NCBI GenBank assembly: GCA_023387735.1
Contig: JAEWHP010000035.1
Span: 310,001-374,000 of the forward strand
DNA: 64,000 bases
Direction: 5' to 3'
DNA from: Pseudomonadota bacterium
GTDB taxonomy: Bacteria > Pseudomonadota > Alphaproteobacteria > Rhizobiales > Xanthobacteraceae
Part shown: one piece after another, positions 25,763 to 34,971 of the stretch
How positions within the stretch are numbered: position 1 is the first letter of the stretch
How the letters are laid out: each line of letters opens with the position of its first letter
Made by a program: the position numbers and the translations under genes
Notes under the pieces: model-generated
What the model saw: only the letters and a program-made list of their open reading frames with translations
The model's database searches: none
Told to the model about the DNA's origin: nothing

Positions 25763-26896
25763 ATGCCATTGGTTTTCACCATCGCGTTTCGAAACCTGTT
25801 TCACGACCGGCTGCGTTTCGTTGCGACCGTGATCGGGATCGTGTTTTCCATCGTACTCGTTACCATCCAGATGGGCCTCTATTTCGGCTTCGGGCGCATG
25901 GTGACGACGATGATCGACCATGCGTCCGCCGATCTCTGGGTCATGCCGCGCGGAACCAAGGCCTTCGAGGACCCTGCCCTGCTGAACACGCGCGAGCGTT
26001 ATCGCGCGCTGGCCATCAATGGCGTGGCGGACGCCATTCCCGTCGTGATCGGCTTTGCCGATTGGCGCATGCCCAGCGGGGCGGTGACTCCGGTGTTCGT
26101 CATCGGTTCGGACCTGCGGTCCGGCGGGCTGCAGCCGTGGAATCTGGTTGAAGGCCGGATCGAGGCATTGGCGAGCGCCAAGGCTGTCGCGGTCGACCGC
26201 ACCTATTTCGATCGCCTTGGCGTTTCCGGGATCGGCGCGACCGCCGAAATCCGCCAGCAACCAGTGGAGGTGGCGGCCGTCACCGATGGCATTCGTTCGT
26301 TTACGACGACGCCGTTCGTGTTCATGGATATCGACCGGGCGCGGGCCTATACGGGGGTTCCATCCGCAAAGGCGACCTATCTCATTATTCGCCTGAGCGC
26401 CGATGCCGATCCGGATCGCGTGCGCAAGCAGTTGATGGCGAACGCAGCCAATATCGAGGTGCTCACTCCGGCCGAGTTTCGCGAACGCAGCCGCTCATTC
26501 TGGCTGTTCGGCACCGGCGCCGGCGCTGCGCTGTTCGCGGGCGCCCTGCTCGGCGTCATCGTCGGCACCGTCGTGGTCGCCCAGACGCTTTATGCGAGCA
26601 CGAAGGAGCACCTGAACGAATTCGCTACCCTGCGCGCGATAGGCTCCTCGCGACGATATATCTACCACGTCATCCTCTGGCAGGCGGTGCTGAGCGCAAT
26701 CATCGGCTTCTCGCTCGCCGCGCTGGCCGGCGACGCCGTGGTGCGGCTGACCGCGGGGACGGCGCTGCCGATCGTCATCACGCCCGAACTGATGGTCGGG
26801 CTGTTCGTCTTGACCCTCGTCATGTGCATCGGATCTTCGATCGCGGCAATCGTTCAGGTTACCCGCATCGAACCCGCGGTGGTGTTCACGCGATGA
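25763..26896 (+). CDS. ABC exporter permease, DevC/MacB-like
   Basis: 377 residues. The layout is that of FtsX/MacB-type permeases: TM1 at about 18-40 (RFVATVIGIVFSIVLVTIQM), a large extracytoplasmic domain (about 45-245) and three C-terminal TM helices (GAALFAGALLGVIVGTVVVA, ILWQAVLSAIIGFSLAALAG, LMVGLFVLTLVMCIGSSIAA). The segment EHLNEFATLRAIGSSRRYIY before TM3 is the usual cytoplasmic coupling motif. The N-terminus FTIAFRNLFHDRLRFV fits DevC. The stop codon overlaps the start of the ATPase gene (ATGA), so the two are coupled. Confidence 0.87.
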   Translation: MPLVFTIAFRNLFHDRLRFVATVIGIVFSIVLVTIQMGLYFGFGRMVTTMIDHASADLWVMPRGTKAFEDPALLNTRERYRALAINGVADAIPVVIGFADWRMPSGAVTPVFVIGSDLRSGGLQPWNLVEGRIEALASAKAVAVDRTYFDRLGVSGIGATAEIRQQPVEVAAVTDGIRSFTTTPFVFMDIDRARAYTGVPSAKATYLIIRLSADADPDRVRKQLMANAANIEVLTPAEFRERSRSFWLFGTGAGAALFAGALLGVIVGTVVVAQTLYASTKEHLNEFATLRAIGSSRRYIYHVILWQAVLSAIIGFSLAALAGDAVVRLTAGTALPIVITPELMVGLFVLTLVMCIGSSIAAIVQVTRIEPAVVFTR

Positions 26897-27609
26897 CCGA
26901 ACCATTGCTCGAAGCGATCAACCTGACCAAGGAGCTCGGCAGCGGCGCCGGAAAAGTGGCGGCGCTCAAGGGCGTGAGCCTGGCGCTGAACGGCGGCGAG
27001 CTCACTCTGCTGATGGGACCTTCCGGCAGTGGCAAGACCACGCTGCTGTCCATCCTCGGGTGCATGCTGACGCCGACGGAGGGAACGGTTCGCGTCTGCC
27101 AGCATTCGACCGCCGGCCTCGATCCCGAGGAGTTGGCGCGCCTCAGGCGCGACCATGTGGGTTTCGTTTTCCAGTCGTTTCACCTGTTTCCGACGCTGTC
27201 GGCGACCGACAATGTGAGGCTCGCGCTCGATGTCCGCGGCGAGCGCTCGAGGGCGGCCAAGGTCCGGTCGCGCGAGGCACTGGCGAAGGTCGGCCTGGGT
27301 CACAAGATAAAGGCGTATCCGCGCGAACTCAGCGGCGGCGAACAGCAGCGGGTAGCTGTCGCCCGCGCCATCGTCGGAAACCCGTCCATCATCCTGGCGG
27401 ACGAGCCGACGGCCGCACTCGATGGCGCCAACGGCCAGGCGGTCATGAAGCTGCTCGCCGAGATCGCCAGGGAACGCGGACACGCCGTGCTGATTGTGAC
27501 CCATGATCCGCGTCTGTTGCCATTCGCGGACCGGGTCGTTCATATCGAGGACGGGCGGATCATTGCCGAGGAACGCGGCGGCATTCGTCAAACGCTGGAG
27601 AACCACTGA
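26893..27609 (+). CDS. ABC exporter ATPase, DevA/LolD-like
   Basis: 238 residues. It shows Walker A GPSGSGKTTLL (about 43-53), Q-loop FVFQSFHLFPTLSA, signature LSGGEQQRVAVARAI, Walker B SIILADEPTAALD and the switch His in VLIVTHDPR. The start ATG 26893 overlaps the stop codon of the permease gene. It powers the permease encoded just upstream, together with the adaptor gene two bases downstream. MacB-type systems carry out mechanotransmission rather than passing substrate through the membrane; this layout (permease, separate ATPase, adaptor) matches the DevBCA glycolipid exporters. Confidence 0.93.
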   Translation: MTEPLLEAINLTKELGSGAGKVAALKGVSLALNGGELTLLMGPSGSGKTTLLSILGCMLTPTEGTVRVCQHSTAGLDPEELARLRRDHVGFVFQSFHLFPTLSATDNVRLALDVRGERSRAAKVRSREALAKVGLGHKIKAYPRELSGGEQQRVAVARAIVGNPSIILADEPTAALDGANGQAVMKLLAEIARERGHAVLIVTHDPRLLPFADRVVHIEDGRIIAEERGGIRQTLENH

Positions 27610-27611
27610 TC

Positions 27612-28664
27612 ATGTCGAAGCGCCGGACCGCCCTGGTCGCCGTCATGGCCCTGATTGCGGGTGCCGGAGCGCTGTACGCGATCACGGCGATCGCCCCCGT
27701 CGGGCCGGCCAAATGGGGCGTGTCGGCCGAGACCCCGCCGGAAAAGCGCTGGCAGGCGGTGGCGCCCGGCCGCATCGAGGCCTGCTCGGGCCAGATCAAG
27801 GTCGCAACGGCCGTGGTCGGGGTGGTCCAGAAGGTGCTGGTCAAGACCAACGACAAGGTGTTTGCCGGCGAAGCGCTGATCCAGCTCGCGGACGAGGAAC
27901 TGCGGGCGCGGCTGGCGGCGGCGGAGACCCAGGTAGCGTTGCGCGAACGCGCGCGGGACGAGAAATCGGCGACCGGCAGCGCGCGGACGCGGCGCAGGGC
28001 GCTGGATGCCGTGGCCGAAGCTGAACGGACGCTGCATGACGCGCGATCGGCCGTTGACCGGACGGCCGCGCGGCGACGGGCCGGCGGCGGATCGGACGCC
28101 GACCTGACCGCGGCGCGCCTGGCGTTCACGCGCGCCCAGAACGAACTATCGACGCGGCAGGACGAGCTTCGTACCGCCGAGGACGACGGCGCCCTGCCGA
28201 CCTCGCTGGAGGGCCAGCTCAGCATCGCACGATCGGAATCCGCCGTGGCGCGGTCCGTGCTCGACAAGATGACGGTGCGCGCACCCGTCGACGGCACGGT
28301 GCTGCAGGTCAACGTCCGGGTGGGCGAAGTGGTATCGCCGGGTTCGCCGCAGCCGCCGCTGCAACTCGCCGACCTCTCGGCACTATGCGTGCGTGCAGAG
28401 CTGGACGAACGCGACCTCGGGTCGGTCAGATCAGGGCAAGCGGTGACCGTGCGCGCGGCGGCGTTTCCCGATCGCGAGTTCGAGGGCAGCGTGCAGTCGA
28501 TCGCGCCGCTGGTCGAGCCCGGCCGTCTCGAGGCGCCGGGATCGCGCAACCAGGCCGAACTCGATGTCATCAGGGTCACGGTTGGACTAACGGGCGCCAG
28601 TGAGCTCACGGTAGGAATGAAGGCCGATGTCTATTTCCGCGCCGACAAGATCGCGAGCCCGTGA
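27612..28664 (+). CDS. HlyD/DevB-like periplasmic adaptor of an ABC exporter
   Basis: 350 residues with an N-terminal membrane anchor (about 7-27). The two lipoyl-like halves are VVGVVQKVLVKTNDKVFAGE (about 68-87) and VRAPVDGTVLQVNVRVGEVV (about 222-241). Between them lies a coiled-coil hairpin rich in Ala, Arg and Glu (about 95-210). The beta-barrel follows (LDERDLGSVRSGQAVTVRAA). It begins two bases after the ATPase gene stops and completes an operon of permease, ATPase and adaptor. An outer-membrane TolC partner would be needed; the only candidate in the window is at 14.4 kb. Substrate unknown. Confidence 0.87.
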   Translation: MSKRRTALVAVMALIAGAGALYAITAIAPVGPAKWGVSAETPPEKRWQAVAPGRIEACSGQIKVATAVVGVVQKVLVKTNDKVFAGEALIQLADEELRARLAAAETQVALRERARDEKSATGSARTRRRALDAVAEAERTLHDARSAVDRTAARRRAGGGSDADLTAARLAFTRAQNELSTRQDELRTAEDDGALPTSLEGQLSIARSESAVARSVLDKMTVRAPVDGTVLQVNVRVGEVVSPGSPQPPLQLADLSALCVRAELDERDLGSVRSGQAVTVRAAAFPDREFEGSVQSIAPLVEPGRLEAPGSRNQAELDVIRVTVGLTGASELTVGMKADVYFRADKIASP

Positions 28665-28790
28665 AGGCGGCTCATCGCTGACGCGCGCGCAATCTGTCGC
28701 ACCCGGGATGACGGTTCCTGTGACTTGCCGGCTTGCGGTGAGCCGAAATCGGGAATCATCTGGTCGCAACCGTGATCGAAGGAGAAGGTC

Positions 28791-29027
28791 ATGCAGCCAT
28801 CGACCGAATATCTGCTGATCCGCCAGATCAGCGCGCTGGTATCCGCGACCGCCGATGCAACCTCGTCCAGCAAGGAATACGCCCCGTTGATGGAGGCAAG
28901 GCTGTACGAGGCGCTGGCTGCCCATTGCGCCGAAAAGCTGAGGCTCGCGGCACTGTCGGCGAGAAATACGTCATTGTCTGCGAGAAGCATGAGCGCGCCG
29001 GCACAGGAGGGATTGATCTACTGGTAG
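28791..29027 (+). CDS. Small soluble protein, unrecognised
   Basis: 78 residues. A strong ribosome binding site (AAGGAGAAGG, three bases before ATG 28791) supports the start and the reality of the gene. The protein is helical and Ala/Ser-rich (YLLIRQISALVSATADATSS, then YAPLMEARLYEALAAHCAEK), with one Cys and no signal peptide. It lies 126 bases downstream of the ABC exporter operon on the same strand and may be transcribed with it. It ends five bases before the convergent dnaE2 gene stop. I recognise no family. Confidence 0.6.
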   Translation: MQPSTEYLLIRQISALVSATADATSSSKEYAPLMEARLYEALAAHCAEKLRLAALSARNTSLSARSMSAPAQEGLIYW

Positions 29028-29032
29028 CCGCG

Positions 29033-32000
29033 TCAGTGAAAATCCCGTGACGGCGGCAGGATGCGGACGTCGCGCGGATGGCGGATCTTTTGCGCGGGAT
29101 TGTCGGGGTGTTCGCGGCGGTCGTCGTTCAGCGGCTCGATCAGCGCGGCGCCAGGCGGCAGCGGATGCTTGCGGCTGAGTGAATCGTTGGCGAGGCCGAT
29201 CAGGTCGTGGGAGCGGTCGAACATCCGCTGCGCCACCAGATGCGTCACCCCCTCCGGGCTGCTCTGGATATAGCCCTCCACCAGAATGAGCCGGGCGCCC
29301 ATCACTTCCTTGCGGTACTGCTCCATCACCTTCGGCCACACCACGATATTGGCGATGCCGGTTTCATCCTCGAGCGTCATGAAGACGACACCCTTGGCGC
29401 TGCCCGGCCGCTGCCGCACCAGCACCACGCCGGCGCAACGGACGCGGCGCTTGTCGTTGCGATGATTGACTTCGGTGCAGGCAACGACTTTCTCCCGTGC
29501 AAACATCGCGCGCAAAAATTCCATCGGGTGGCCCTTCAGCGACAGCCGCACGGTCTGGTAATCGGCGACCACCTGTTCCGGCAGCGGCATCTCAGGCAGC
29601 GGCCGTGCGTTCTCGTCGGGCTGTTCGCGCGCGACTGCGGCCTCGAACAGCGGCAGCGGCACGTCGTCGGGCAGCCGCCGCACTGCCCAAAGGGCCGCGC
29701 GGCGATCGAGCCCGATGGAACGGAACGCATCGGCATCCGCCAGCAGGATCAGCGCGCGTTTTGGAAGTGCGGTGTCGCGGGCGAATTCTTCCAGCGAGGT
29801 GAAGGGCCGGCGCGTGCGCGCGGCGATGATGCGGGTGGCCCAGTCGTTCGCATCCGCACCGTCATTCCGGGGCTCGCGAAGCGAGAACCCGGAATCTCGA
29901 GGTTTCGCAATGCGCAATTGCGCATTAGGGTTCGTCGCTATCGCGACGCCCCGGAACGACGGTGGAGAATCCCGGAACGACAGCTGGCTTTTTTTCAGCC
30001 GCTCCTCATCTTCATCAACCCAGTTGAACCCGTCGATCTGGCGAAAACCCAAGCGCACCGCGCAGTATTTCCCATCGCCCTCCTCGAGCGTGTTCTGCGC
30101 GAAGCTGAAGGACACGTCGACCTCGCGCACCTCGACGCCGTTGGTGCGGGCGTCGCCGACGATCTGGGCAGGGGCGTAAAAGCCCATCGGCTGCGAATTG
30201 AGCAGGCCGCAGCAGAAGGCGTCGGGATGGTAATGCTTCAGCCATGACGAGATGTAGACGAGCTGGGCAAAGCTCGCGGCATGGCTTTCCGGAAAACCGT
30301 AGGAGCCAAAGCCCTTGATCTGCTCGAAACAGTTTCTGGCGAATTCCGGCGCATAGCCGCGCGCGATCATGTTGCCGATCATCTTGTCTTCGAACTTGCC
30401 GATGGTGCCGACATTGCGGAAGGTCGCCATCGCGCGGCGCAGGCCATTGGCTTCCTCCGGCGAGAACCTCGCCGCCTCGATCGCGATCCGCATCGCCTGT
30501 TCTTGGAACAGCGGCACGCCGAGCGTCTTGTGCAGCACCTTGTACAGCTCATCCGGCGGGCCGTGCTCTGATGACGGCGACGGATAGCTTTGCTTCTCGA
30601 TGCCGTTGCGGCGCCGGAGATACGGGTGAACCATGTCGCCCTGGATCGGCCCCGGGCGCACGATCGCCACTTCGATGACGAGATCGTAGAAGGTCCGCGG
30701 TTTCAGCCGCGGCAGCATGTTCATCTGCGCGCGGCTTTCGACCTGGAACACGCCGAGCGATTCACCGCGGCACAGCATGTCGTAGACCGGCTTGTCATCC
30801 TGCGGCACGGTCGCCAGCTCCCAGCGCTTCCCCTTGTGATTGTCGATCAGGTCAAAGCATTTGCGGATGCAGGTCAGCATGCCCAGTGCCAGCACGTCGA
30901 CCTTCATCATGCTCAGCGCGTCGACGTCGTCCTTGTCCCATTCGATGAAGGTGCGGTCGTCCATCGCGGCGTTGCCGATCGGCACATAGGTGTCGAGCCG
31001 GTCCTGCGTCAGCACGTAGCCGCCGACATGCTGCGACAGGTGCCGTGGAAACTCGATCAGTTCGGTAGCGAGCGCGACCGCAAGCTCGACCATCGCATTG
31101 GCAGGGTCGAGCCCGGCCTGGCGAACCTGCATCTCGTTGAGGCCCTTGCCCCAGCTTCCCCACACGGTGTCGGCCAGCGCCGCGGTGACGTCCTCGGTCA
31201 GCCCCAGGGCCTTGCCGACATCGCGGATCGCGCTGCGCGGCCGGTAGTGAATGACGGTGGCAATGATCGCGGCGCGGTGGCGTCCGTAGCGGCGGTAGAC
31301 ATATTGCATCACCTCCTCGCGCCGCGAATGCTCGAAATCGACGTCGATGTCGGGCGGCTCCAGCCGCTCCTTGGAAATGAAACGCTCGAACAGGAGATCG
31401 ACCTTGGTCGGATCGACCGAGGTGATGCCGAGCACGTAGCAGACCGCGGAATTCGCTGCAGATCCCCGGCCCTGGCAGAGGATGTTCTGACTGCGCGCGT
31501 AATGGACGATGTCGTGCACGGTGAGGAAATAATGCGCGTACTTTAGCTCGGCGATCAGCGCGAGTTCCTTGCGCAAGGTGGCGCGCAGCGTGTCACTGAT
31601 CTCCCCGCCGAAATATTTGTCGACGCCGGCCCAGGTCAGATCCTCCAGATGCTGCTGCGCGGTCTTGCCCGGCGGCACCGGCTCGTCGGGATACTGGTAT
31701 TTGAGCTGATCGAGCGAAAACGAAATGCGCCGGGCGAAGCGCATGGTCTCCGCAATCGCATCCGGAATATCGCGAAACAGCCGCGCCATTTCGCGCCCCG
31801 GTTTCAGGTAACGCTCGGCATTGGCTTCGAGCCGCCGGCCGACGGCATCGATGGTGGTTTTCTCGCGAATACAGGTCAGCACGTCCTGCAGCGGGCGGCG
31901 GGCGGGATGGTGGTACAACACCTCGTTGGTCGCGAGCAGCGGCACTTTCACCGCGAGCGCCAGACGATGCAGCCCCGCCAGCCGGCGCCTGTCGTCGCCG

Positions 32001-32521
32001 CGGTAAAGGAGACTCGCCGCGAGCCAGACGCCATCGGCGCCAGCGTTCTTCAGGCGCTGCAGGATTTCCTGCGCGCCCGCCGCATCGAAGCGGTGCGGCA
32101 GCGCCAGTACCAGAAGCTGGCCTTCGCAAAATTCCAGCAGGTCATCGAACCTCAGATGGCAGTCGCCCTTTTCGATCCGCGTGACGCCGTCACCGCGCTT
32201 GCCGCGGGTGAGCAACTGGCAGAGCCGGCCATAGGCGGCGCGGTCGCGCGGATAGACCAGGATGTCGGGCGTGCCATCGATGAAGACGATGCGCGCGCCG
32301 ATCAGCAGCTTTGGCTTGAACTTGACCTCGGGATTGTCGAGTTCCTTGTAAGCGCGGACCACGCCGGCCAGCGTGTTGTGGTCGGCGATGCCGATGACGG
32401 GAATGCCGAGTTCGCTCGCCTGATGCACATAGGCGCGCGGATCGGAGCCGCCGCGCAGGAACGAGAAATTGGTGGTGATGCCGATCTCGGCATAGCCGGT
32501 AATGTTCACCGGGGCGTTCAT
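29033..32521 (-). CDS. dnaE2: Error-prone DNA polymerase DnaE2 (ImuC)
   Basis: 1162 residues. This is the C-family polymerase of the alphaproteobacterial mutasome, acting in translesion synthesis with ImuA and ImuB. The PHP domain is at the N-terminus (YAEIGITTNFSFLRGGSDPR, GIADHNTLAG). The palm holds the catalytic acidic pair in PPDIDVDFEHSRREEV and the motif GRGSAANSAVCYVLGITSVD. The helix-hairpin-helix region and the OB domain (VRCAGVVLVRQRPGSAKGVV) follow. ATG 32521 overlaps the stop codon of imuB (ATGA). Residues about 848-887 are encoded by a palindromic repeat inserted in frame (29860-29981), between the polymerase core and FTSLEEFARDT; this segment is absent from what I expect of the family. 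Confidence 0.95.
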   Translation of the reverse strand: MNAPVNITGYAEIGITTNFSFLRGGSDPRAYVHQASELGIPVIGIADHNTLAGVVRAYKELDNPEVKFKPKLLIGARIVFIDGTPDILVYPRDRAAYGRLCQLLTRGKRGDGVTRIEKGDCHLRFDDLLEFCEGQLLVLALPHRFDAAGAQEILQRLKNAGADGVWLAASLLYRGDDRRRLAGLHRLALAVKVPLLATNEVLYHHPARRPLQDVLTCIREKTTIDAVGRRLEANAERYLKPGREMARLFRDIPDAIAETMRFARRISFSLDQLKYQYPDEPVPPGKTAQQHLEDLTWAGVDKYFGGEISDTLRATLRKELALIAELKYAHYFLTVHDIVHYARSQNILCQGRGSAANSAVCYVLGITSVDPTKVDLLFERFISKERLEPPDIDVDFEHSRREEVMQYVYRRYGRHRAAIIATVIHYRPRSAIRDVGKALGLTEDVTAALADTVWGSWGKGLNEMQVRQAGLDPANAMVELAVALATELIEFPRHLSQHVGGYVLTQDRLDTYVPIGNAAMDDRTFIEWDKDDVDALSMMKVDVLALGMLTCIRKCFDLIDNHKGKRWELATVPQDDKPVYDMLCRGESLGVFQVESRAQMNMLPRLKPRTFYDLVIEVAIVRPGPIQGDMVHPYLRRRNGIEKQSYPSPSSEHGPPDELYKVLHKTLGVPLFQEQAMRIAIEAARFSPEEANGLRRAMATFRNVGTIGKFEDKMIGNMIARGYAPEFARNCFEQIKGFGSYGFPESHAASFAQLVYISSWLKHYHPDAFCCGLLNSQPMGFYAPAQIVGDARTNGVEVREVDVSFSFAQNTLEEGDGKYCAVRLGFRQIDGFNWVDEDEERLKKSQLSFRDSPPSFRGVAIATNPNAQLRIAKPRDSGFSLREPRNDGADANDWATRIIAARTRRPFTSLEEFARDTALPKRALILLADADAFRSIGLDRRAALWAVRRLPDDVPLPLFEAAVAREQPDENARPLPEMPLPEQVVADYQTVRLSLKGHPMEFLRAMFAREKVVACTEVNHRNDKRRVRCAGVVLVRQRPGSAKGVVFMTLEDETGIANIVVWPKVMEQYRKEVMGARLILVEGYIQSSPEGVTHLVAQRMFDRSHDLIGLANDSLSRKHPLPPGAALIEPLNDDRREHPDNPAQKIRHPRDVRILPPSRDFH
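29860..29981. repeat. Palindromic repeat inserted in frame inside dnaE2
   Basis: The arms CGTCATTCCGGGG (29860-29872) and CCCCGGAACGACG (29949-29961) are inverted with one mismatch. Inside are a hairpin CTCGC-GAA-GCGAG and the perfect palindrome TGCGCAATTGCGCA (29911-29924). A further partial arm CCCGGAACGAC lies at 29971-29981. No stop codon occurs in the dnaE2 frame across it. It resembles intergenic elements of Bradyrhizobium relatives. Confidence 0.82.
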
Positions 32522-34110
32522 GCGAACAGCCCGTGTACGAACCACCCGGGTGACGCCGGTTCCCCTTCTTCGCCGACCGGTTCGCTTTCATAGAGGCCAT
32601 CGCGAAAGATCCAGAAGCGAAGCCCCGCCTCGTTCTCGATGCGGAAATAATCCCGTGTCGGGCCGTCGCCGTTTGGTTTCCACCATTCCATCGCGATGCG
32701 TTCGGGCCCCTCCACCCGCGCTACCGTGTGCGTCACGCGGCGCCAGGTGAACTGATGCGGCGGACCGTCGGGCACGGTTGCGAACGGCACTTTGATCGGC
32801 TCCGGCCGGTCGAACAGCCGCAACGGTCGCAGCGGCGGCTCGCTTTCGATACGCTCGGGCCAGGCAGCCTGCGCTGCGGCCGCCAGATGATGCTGTGCGG
32901 GCATGGCCATCACGGCACGCTCGGGGATGTGGGTCTCCTGCGGCAGATGCACGACCACGCGCTTGCCCCCGATGCGTGCGGCGATGCGGTCGATCAGCGC
33001 CGACAACTCGTCACTGTCATGGACATGGGCGTCGAGATCGCGCTGCTGCTGCACCACGATTTCGGTGCGGCTGGCAGAAAGCCTGATCAGATCGAAGCCG
33101 AAGCCGGGATCGAGGGGATCGGCGAGCGCATCGAGCCGTTCGCGAAACAGGCGGTCGATCACCTCTACCCTCGTGACCGGACGCCCGGTATCGACCGCGA
33201 TCGTGCGCACCGCGCCGTCGGTGCGAAAGAAGCTCGCTTCCAGCCGCCGCGCGCCCTTGCCCTGCCTGTCCATCGCCGTCACCAGCATGACCGCAAGCGC
33301 GGACAAATTCATCGCGATCACGTTTTCGGTGGCGACCGGTTCGGGAAAGCGCTTTTCGACGATGTAATCCGGTAGCGGCTTGCGGGGACTGATCGGCGCA
33401 TCGCCGTGCCCCAGCGCCTGCGCCAGCAAAGTGGTGAAACCTGCGCCGAAACGCGCCGTGATTTCGTGCGGCGCGCGCGAGGCGATGTCGCCGATGGTCT
33501 TCAGGCCGGCGCGGCGCAGGCCGGCGGTGATGGCATCGCCAGCACCGAGCGCCGAGACCGGCAGCGGGCTGACGGCGATGGCTTCCTCGCTATCCGCAAT
33601 GACTTTTCCCGACGCCTGTCGCGTCAGCGTGCGGGCGCAAATCGAGGTCGAGGCGATCGCCGCGCTGACGGTAAAGCCGCGCCGGGCCAGCGCGCCGCTC
33701 ACGATTTGCAGCAGCGCGCGCTCGCCGCCGAACAGATGGGCGCAGCCGGTGATGTCGAGATAAAGCCCGTACGGTGGATCGAGCGCCACCAGCGGCGTGA
33801 AACGGTCGCACCAGTCGGCGATGTCGTCGAGGGTCTTGCGATCGGCGACCTCGTCGGCATCGAACACCGTCAATTCAGGGCAGATCGCGCGGGCATTGGC
33901 GAGCGGCAGGCCGATGGAGAGGCCGGCGCGCACGGCCAGATCGTCGAGCGAATGGATCAGGATGGCGTTGTGCTGTTTGGCGACGACGACGCTGGGGGTT
34001 TTATCCAGCGCGGCGTTGCTGGCCGAAAGCTTGCGCTTGATGCGGTCGATGGGCAGGCGTGGCAGCCACAGGCTGAGGATACGCCGGCGGTTCGAAGAAG
34101 AGGCACTCAT
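32518..34110 (-). CDS. imuB: ImuB, Y-family polymerase-like mutasome protein
   Basis: 530 residues. The fold of a Y-family polymerase is recognisable (ILSLWLPRLPIDRIKRKL, then FTPLVALDPPYGLYLDITGC and LKTIGDIASRAPHEITARFG). The catalytic acidic residues are lost: the first motif has LPRLPID where active polymerases have DMDAFFAS, and the second has ALDPPYGLYLD in place of SIDEAYLD. This is the normal state of ImuB, which acts as a hub linking the beta clamp, ImuA and DnaE2. ATG 34110 lies inside the 3' end of imuA, giving a 110-base overlap, and the stop codon overlaps the dnaE2 start by four bases. The three genes form one tight operon behind a LexA box. Confidence 0.93.
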   Translation of the reverse strand: MSASSSNRRRILSLWLPRLPIDRIKRKLSASNAALDKTPSVVVAKQHNAILIHSLDDLAVRAGLSIGLPLANARAICPELTVFDADEVADRKTLDDIADWCDRFTPLVALDPPYGLYLDITGCAHLFGGERALLQIVSGALARRGFTVSAAIASTSICARTLTRQASGKVIADSEEAIAVSPLPVSALGAGDAITAGLRRAGLKTIGDIASRAPHEITARFGAGFTTLLAQALGHGDAPISPRKPLPDYIVEKRFPEPVATENVIAMNLSALAVMLVTAMDRQGKGARRLEASFFRTDGAVRTIAVDTGRPVTRVEVIDRLFRERLDALADPLDPGFGFDLIRLSASRTEIVVQQQRDLDAHVHDSDELSALIDRIAARIGGKRVVVHLPQETHIPERAVMAMPAQHHLAAAAQAAWPERIESEPPLRPLRLFDRPEPIKVPFATVPDGPPHQFTWRRVTHTVARVEGPERIAMEWWKPNGDGPTRDYFRIENEAGLRFWIFRDGLYESEPVGEEGEPASPGWFVHGLFA

Positions 34111-34813
34111 CGCATTTCCATTCCATGATCCAGCGGCCGACCGGGCCATGACGATTGCGAACCAGTTGCGCGTCGAACACCGGCGCGCCCCAGGCGCTCC
34201 AGGGCGCCGCAGGCATTGAAGCTGCCGCAGGCGGCGAATGCGCCGCGCGCACGATCCATCTTGTTTCCGCCGTCGAGGGCCGCGGCTCCGCCGCCACCCG
34301 CAGTAAAAGTGCGGTGACGCCGGAGGCTTGCGCTGCCAGCGTGAGCTTGCGGCTGGCGACGAGGTCGAGCTGACGCGCCTGCCCCCACACTTCCAGCACG
34401 ACGGCGCCGAGCGCATCGCAGGCCAGCGCGTCGGCCGCGGTCCGCAACGCGGCGTCGGTGTCGGCGGCGCGCACGGTCACCAGCAACCGCGGATCGAGAC
34501 CGAGTTCACGAAGTCCGCTCATCGACAGCGCGCCGGATTCCAGTTCCGAAAAATCCTGCCGTATCCAGACCAACGGCCGGCGCGGCGAGATCCGCGCCGA
34601 GAGGCCGGCGATAAAGCCGGTAGCCGTCGCACTCTGGTGTCCCTCGGCAAAAACTTCATGCACCGCTGCAAGCGCAAGCCCGCCCCGCAGCACCGTGTCC
34701 GCCCCCGCATGCCCGAGCGGAACCTTGTTGAGGTCATGTGCATCGCCATGCGCCTCGAGGCGTTCGATACGCCCGCGCAAAGTCGCAAGCGTGCTTGTGC
34801 GTGCACCGCTCAT
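34001..34813 (-). CDS. imuA: ImuA, RecA/SulA-like mutasome protein
   Basis: 270 residues. First gene of the imuA-imuB-dnaE2 operon. The segment LGHAGADTVLRGGLALAAVH, the RecA-like core GFIAGLSARISPRRPLVWIR and the C-terminal WRIMEWKC-like end (GRWIMEWKCDECLFFEP) fit ImuA, a catalytically inactive RecA relative that connects the mutasome to DNA. A canonical Walker A is not visible. ATG 34813 is preceded by CAGGAGCGGCGC. The LexA box at 34875-34889 lies about 60 bases upstream. The last 110 bases overlap imuB in another frame. Confidence 0.9.
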   Translation of the reverse strand: MSGARTSTLATLRGRIERLEAHGDAHDLNKVPLGHAGADTVLRGGLALAAVHEVFAEGHQSATATGFIAGLSARISPRRPLVWIRQDFSELESGALSMSGLRELGLDPRLLVTVRAADTDAALRTAADALACDALGAVVLEVWGQARQLDLVASRKLTLAAQASGVTALLLRVAAEPRPSTAETRWIVRAAHSPPAAASMPAAPWSAWGAPVFDAQLVRNRHGPVGRWIMEWKCDECLFFEPPAYPQPVAATPAHRPHQAQAFGQQRRAG

Positions 34814-34874
34814 GCGCCGCTCCTGGAAAATGTGGGCCGCTTCAGTTCGAGGAGAACCAGAAGCTGGCTCATTT

Positions 34875-34889
34875 GTTCATGATATGTTC
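34875..34889. promoter_or_regulatory. LexA (SOS) box shared by two divergent operons
   Basis: GTTC-ATGATAT-GTTC is an exact match to the alphaproteobacterial LexA box GTTC-N7-GTTC. It lies 62 bases before imuA (minus strand) and 83 bases before the radical SAM gene (plus strand), in AT-rich sequence suited to overlapping promoters. I see no second box between the two start codons, so one site may control both directions. Confidence 0.85.
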
Positions 34890-34971
34890 TAATATAAAGC
34901 TAACAGCACCGGCAGAGTCAATCGGGATCGAGACCCGGCTGATTCACAAACGAAATCAAAGGGATTCAACC

